Shown: in pieces, positions 13,662 to 14,301 of the stretch
Position numbering within the stretch: the first letter of the stretch is position 1
How the letters are laid out: each line of letters begins with the position of its first letter
Source: Candidatus Pacearchaeota archaeon
GTDB lineage: Archaea > Nanoarchaeota > Nanoarchaeia > Pacearchaeales > GW2011-AR1
Length of the DNA: 14,301 nt
Direction: 5' to 3'
Assembly (NCBI GenBank): GCA_023228245.1
Contig: JALOBN010000057.1
Coordinates: forward strand, 1 to 14,301
Translations under genes and position numbers: made by a program
The notes under the pieces: model-generated
Database searches by the model: none
The model's input: the letters and a program-made list of their open reading frames with translations, nothing else
What the model was told of the DNA's origin: nothing

Positions 13662-13799
13662 TCAGCTCTCCAGGATGGCGCGGATAGCTGCTATATCTGC
13701 CTTGACCGCGGCGATATCATCTTGCATCGTGGCTATATCAGTAGCTGGTATTTTACTGTCTATACTTTCTAGGTATGTTCGAAACATTTGCCATGACAT
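13662..13799 (-). CDS. 45-residue coiled-coil microprotein
   Basis: MSWQMFRTYLESIDSKIPAT begins a 45-residue protein whose second half (DIATMQDDIAAVKADIAAIR) shows hydrophobic residues at regular 3-4 spacing (I, M, I, V, I, I), a clear oligomeric coiled coil. GGAG eight bases before the ATG supports translation, and the stop lies 39 bases before the tail-tube paralogue. It opens the lectin cassette, directly after a terminator-like hairpin. A trimerising or anchoring role for a fibre-like appendage is possible. No family recognised. Confidence 0.65.
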   Translation of the reverse strand: MSWQMFRTYLESIDSKIPATDIATMQDDIAAVKADIAAIRAILES

Positions 13800-13864
13800 T
13801 CATTCAACTCCACTAGTATTCTTCTAGAGCCGTGATCTAGCGACAGAGTTTTTGAGATCATTAT

Positions 13865-13899
13865 AAAAAAGATTATACAGATAGGACCTAAGTCCTATC
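13865..13899 (-). terminator. Hairpin plus T-run terminator
   Basis: On the minus strand GATAGGAC (13899-13892), loop TTAG and GTCCTATC (13887-13880) form a perfect eight-base stem, followed after ten bases by six T (13870-13865). The stop codon of the preceding gene (TAG, 13890-13888) sits in the loop. Two TATAAT hexamers occur just after (in CTGTATAATC and TTTTTATAATGATC), which may restart transcription for the lectin cassette. Confidence 0.55.
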
Positions 13900-14301
13900 C
13901 CAATACCAGATATCGAGCTGGTTGCTGCTTTCATCGGTCCCAGCCGCCTTGGTCAGCTCTCCGGTACCGATCGCATACTCAGCCGTCCGGTCCGTGATTG
14001 TGCCGACGCTCGCTTTCGTAGCCTGGGCATGGACTGAGATCAGCTCATCACCCACTGCCATTCCGGAAACGGTGACATTGGTAGCGGATGCGGTGCCGTC
14101 TGCCAGGACGTGCTTCAGGGCAGCGGCCTTGACTTTGACGCCGGATGCTCCGACCACCAGGGAGGCATCCTCAGCCAGCACGGCGGCGACTCCTGCCGAA
14201 TCGGTCAGGCCGTTGCCTGTGATTCCTGAGACCAGATCAGCCACGGATTCACGCTTGGTGCTGCTGTCGCCAGCGTCCAAGATGACGATAGAGTCTGCCG
14301 C
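13888..14301 (-). CDS. Virion structural / decoration-like protein, 3' part
   Basis: Open to the window edge; 137 residues are visible (starting AADSIVILDAGDSSTKRESV) and the true start is outside. The TTG at 14280 should not be taken as the start, because the frame continues upstream with typical sequence. The segment D.STK.ESVADLVSGI..NGLTDSAGV resembles the linker found in phage fibres and decoration proteins. The C-terminal ~85 residues (VTVSGMAVGDELISVHAQAT, DRTAEYAIGTGELTKAAGTD, ending LDIWYWDRT) look like a small beta-sandwich seen in phage structural proteins. A hairpin terminator follows. It could be a capsid decoration protein or the end of a fibre. Confidence 0.6.
   Translation of the reverse strand, partial: AADSIVILDAGDSSTKRESVADLVSGITGNGLTDSAGVAAVLAEDASLVVGASGVKVKAAALKHVLADGTASATNVTVSGMAVGDELISVHAQATKASVGTITDRTAEYAIGTGELTKAAGTDESSNQLDIWYWDRT

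Noticed and set aside
14278..14280. TTG as start of the rightmost gene
   Set aside because: The frame continues without a stop to the window edge with typical structural-protein sequence, so the gene is truncated by the window.
1..14301. Many plus-strand open frames of 60-180 codons
   Set aside because: They lie opposite strong minus-strand genes, show no recognisable motifs, and follow from the codon composition of the real genes.
11650..14301. Template repeat near the variable region
   Set aside because: By eye I found no second copy of the VR on either strand in the gaps or in other genes of the window.
1..14301. CRISPR arrays, tRNA or rRNA genes
   Set aside because: No regularly spaced direct repeats and no tRNA- or rRNA-like sequence were seen.

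Overview
The window is a stretch of the morphogenesis (late) region of a tailed virus or provirus with a siphovirus-like plan. Every gene I can support lies on the minus strand, so the window reads biologically from right (14301) to left (1). Genes are tightly packed, with repeated 4-nt ATGA overlaps and strong Shine-Dalgarno (SD) sequences, as in a late operon. The host cannot be read from the sequence. A bacterium or a methanogen-type archaeon would both fit; no integrase, lysis enzyme, capsid, terminase or host gene is present to settle it.

Layout from right to left. (1) 13888-14301: the 3' end of a virion structural or decoration-like gene, followed by a hairpin plus T-run that looks like a terminator. 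(2) 11719-13799: a three-gene cassette: a 45-residue coiled-coil microprotein, a diverged paralogue of the tail-tube protein, and a 503-residue C-type-lectin-like protein. The C-terminus of the last has the signature of a diversity-generating retroelement (DGR) variable region. (3) 10198-11649: head-completion and connector genes (80 aa unknown, 137 aa gp6-like adaptor, 47 aa, 104 aa stopper-like, 113 aa gp10/minor-capsid-like). (4) 8715-10127: four small genes, all with an N-terminal membrane segment, inserted between head completion and the tail genes. (5) 6937-8718: tail terminator-like, tail-tube-like and a second larger tail protein. (6) 5964-6936: a structured leader and a tail assembly chaperone pair. 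This pair carries a dnaX-type A AAA AAG slippery heptamer with an upstream SD-like GGAG, giving a predicted 275-residue G-T type fusion by -1 frameshifting. (7) 1181-5905: a 1574-residue tape measure protein with seven exact 34-residue repeats. (8) 121-1173: a lower-GC tail-tip or receptor-binding protein. (9) 1-120: a non-coding hairpin resembling an IS200/IS605 end or a terminator.

The most interesting part is the 11719-13799 cassette. A tail-tube-like protein is translationally coupled (ATGA overlap) to a DGR-type hypervariable lectin and sits at the head side of the cluster instead of the tail tip. No reverse transcriptase or template repeat is visible in the window, so the variable region is an orphan here or is served from outside. 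The inference is that a tail-tube fold has been reused as an adaptor that mounts a diversified receptor-binding protein on the virion.
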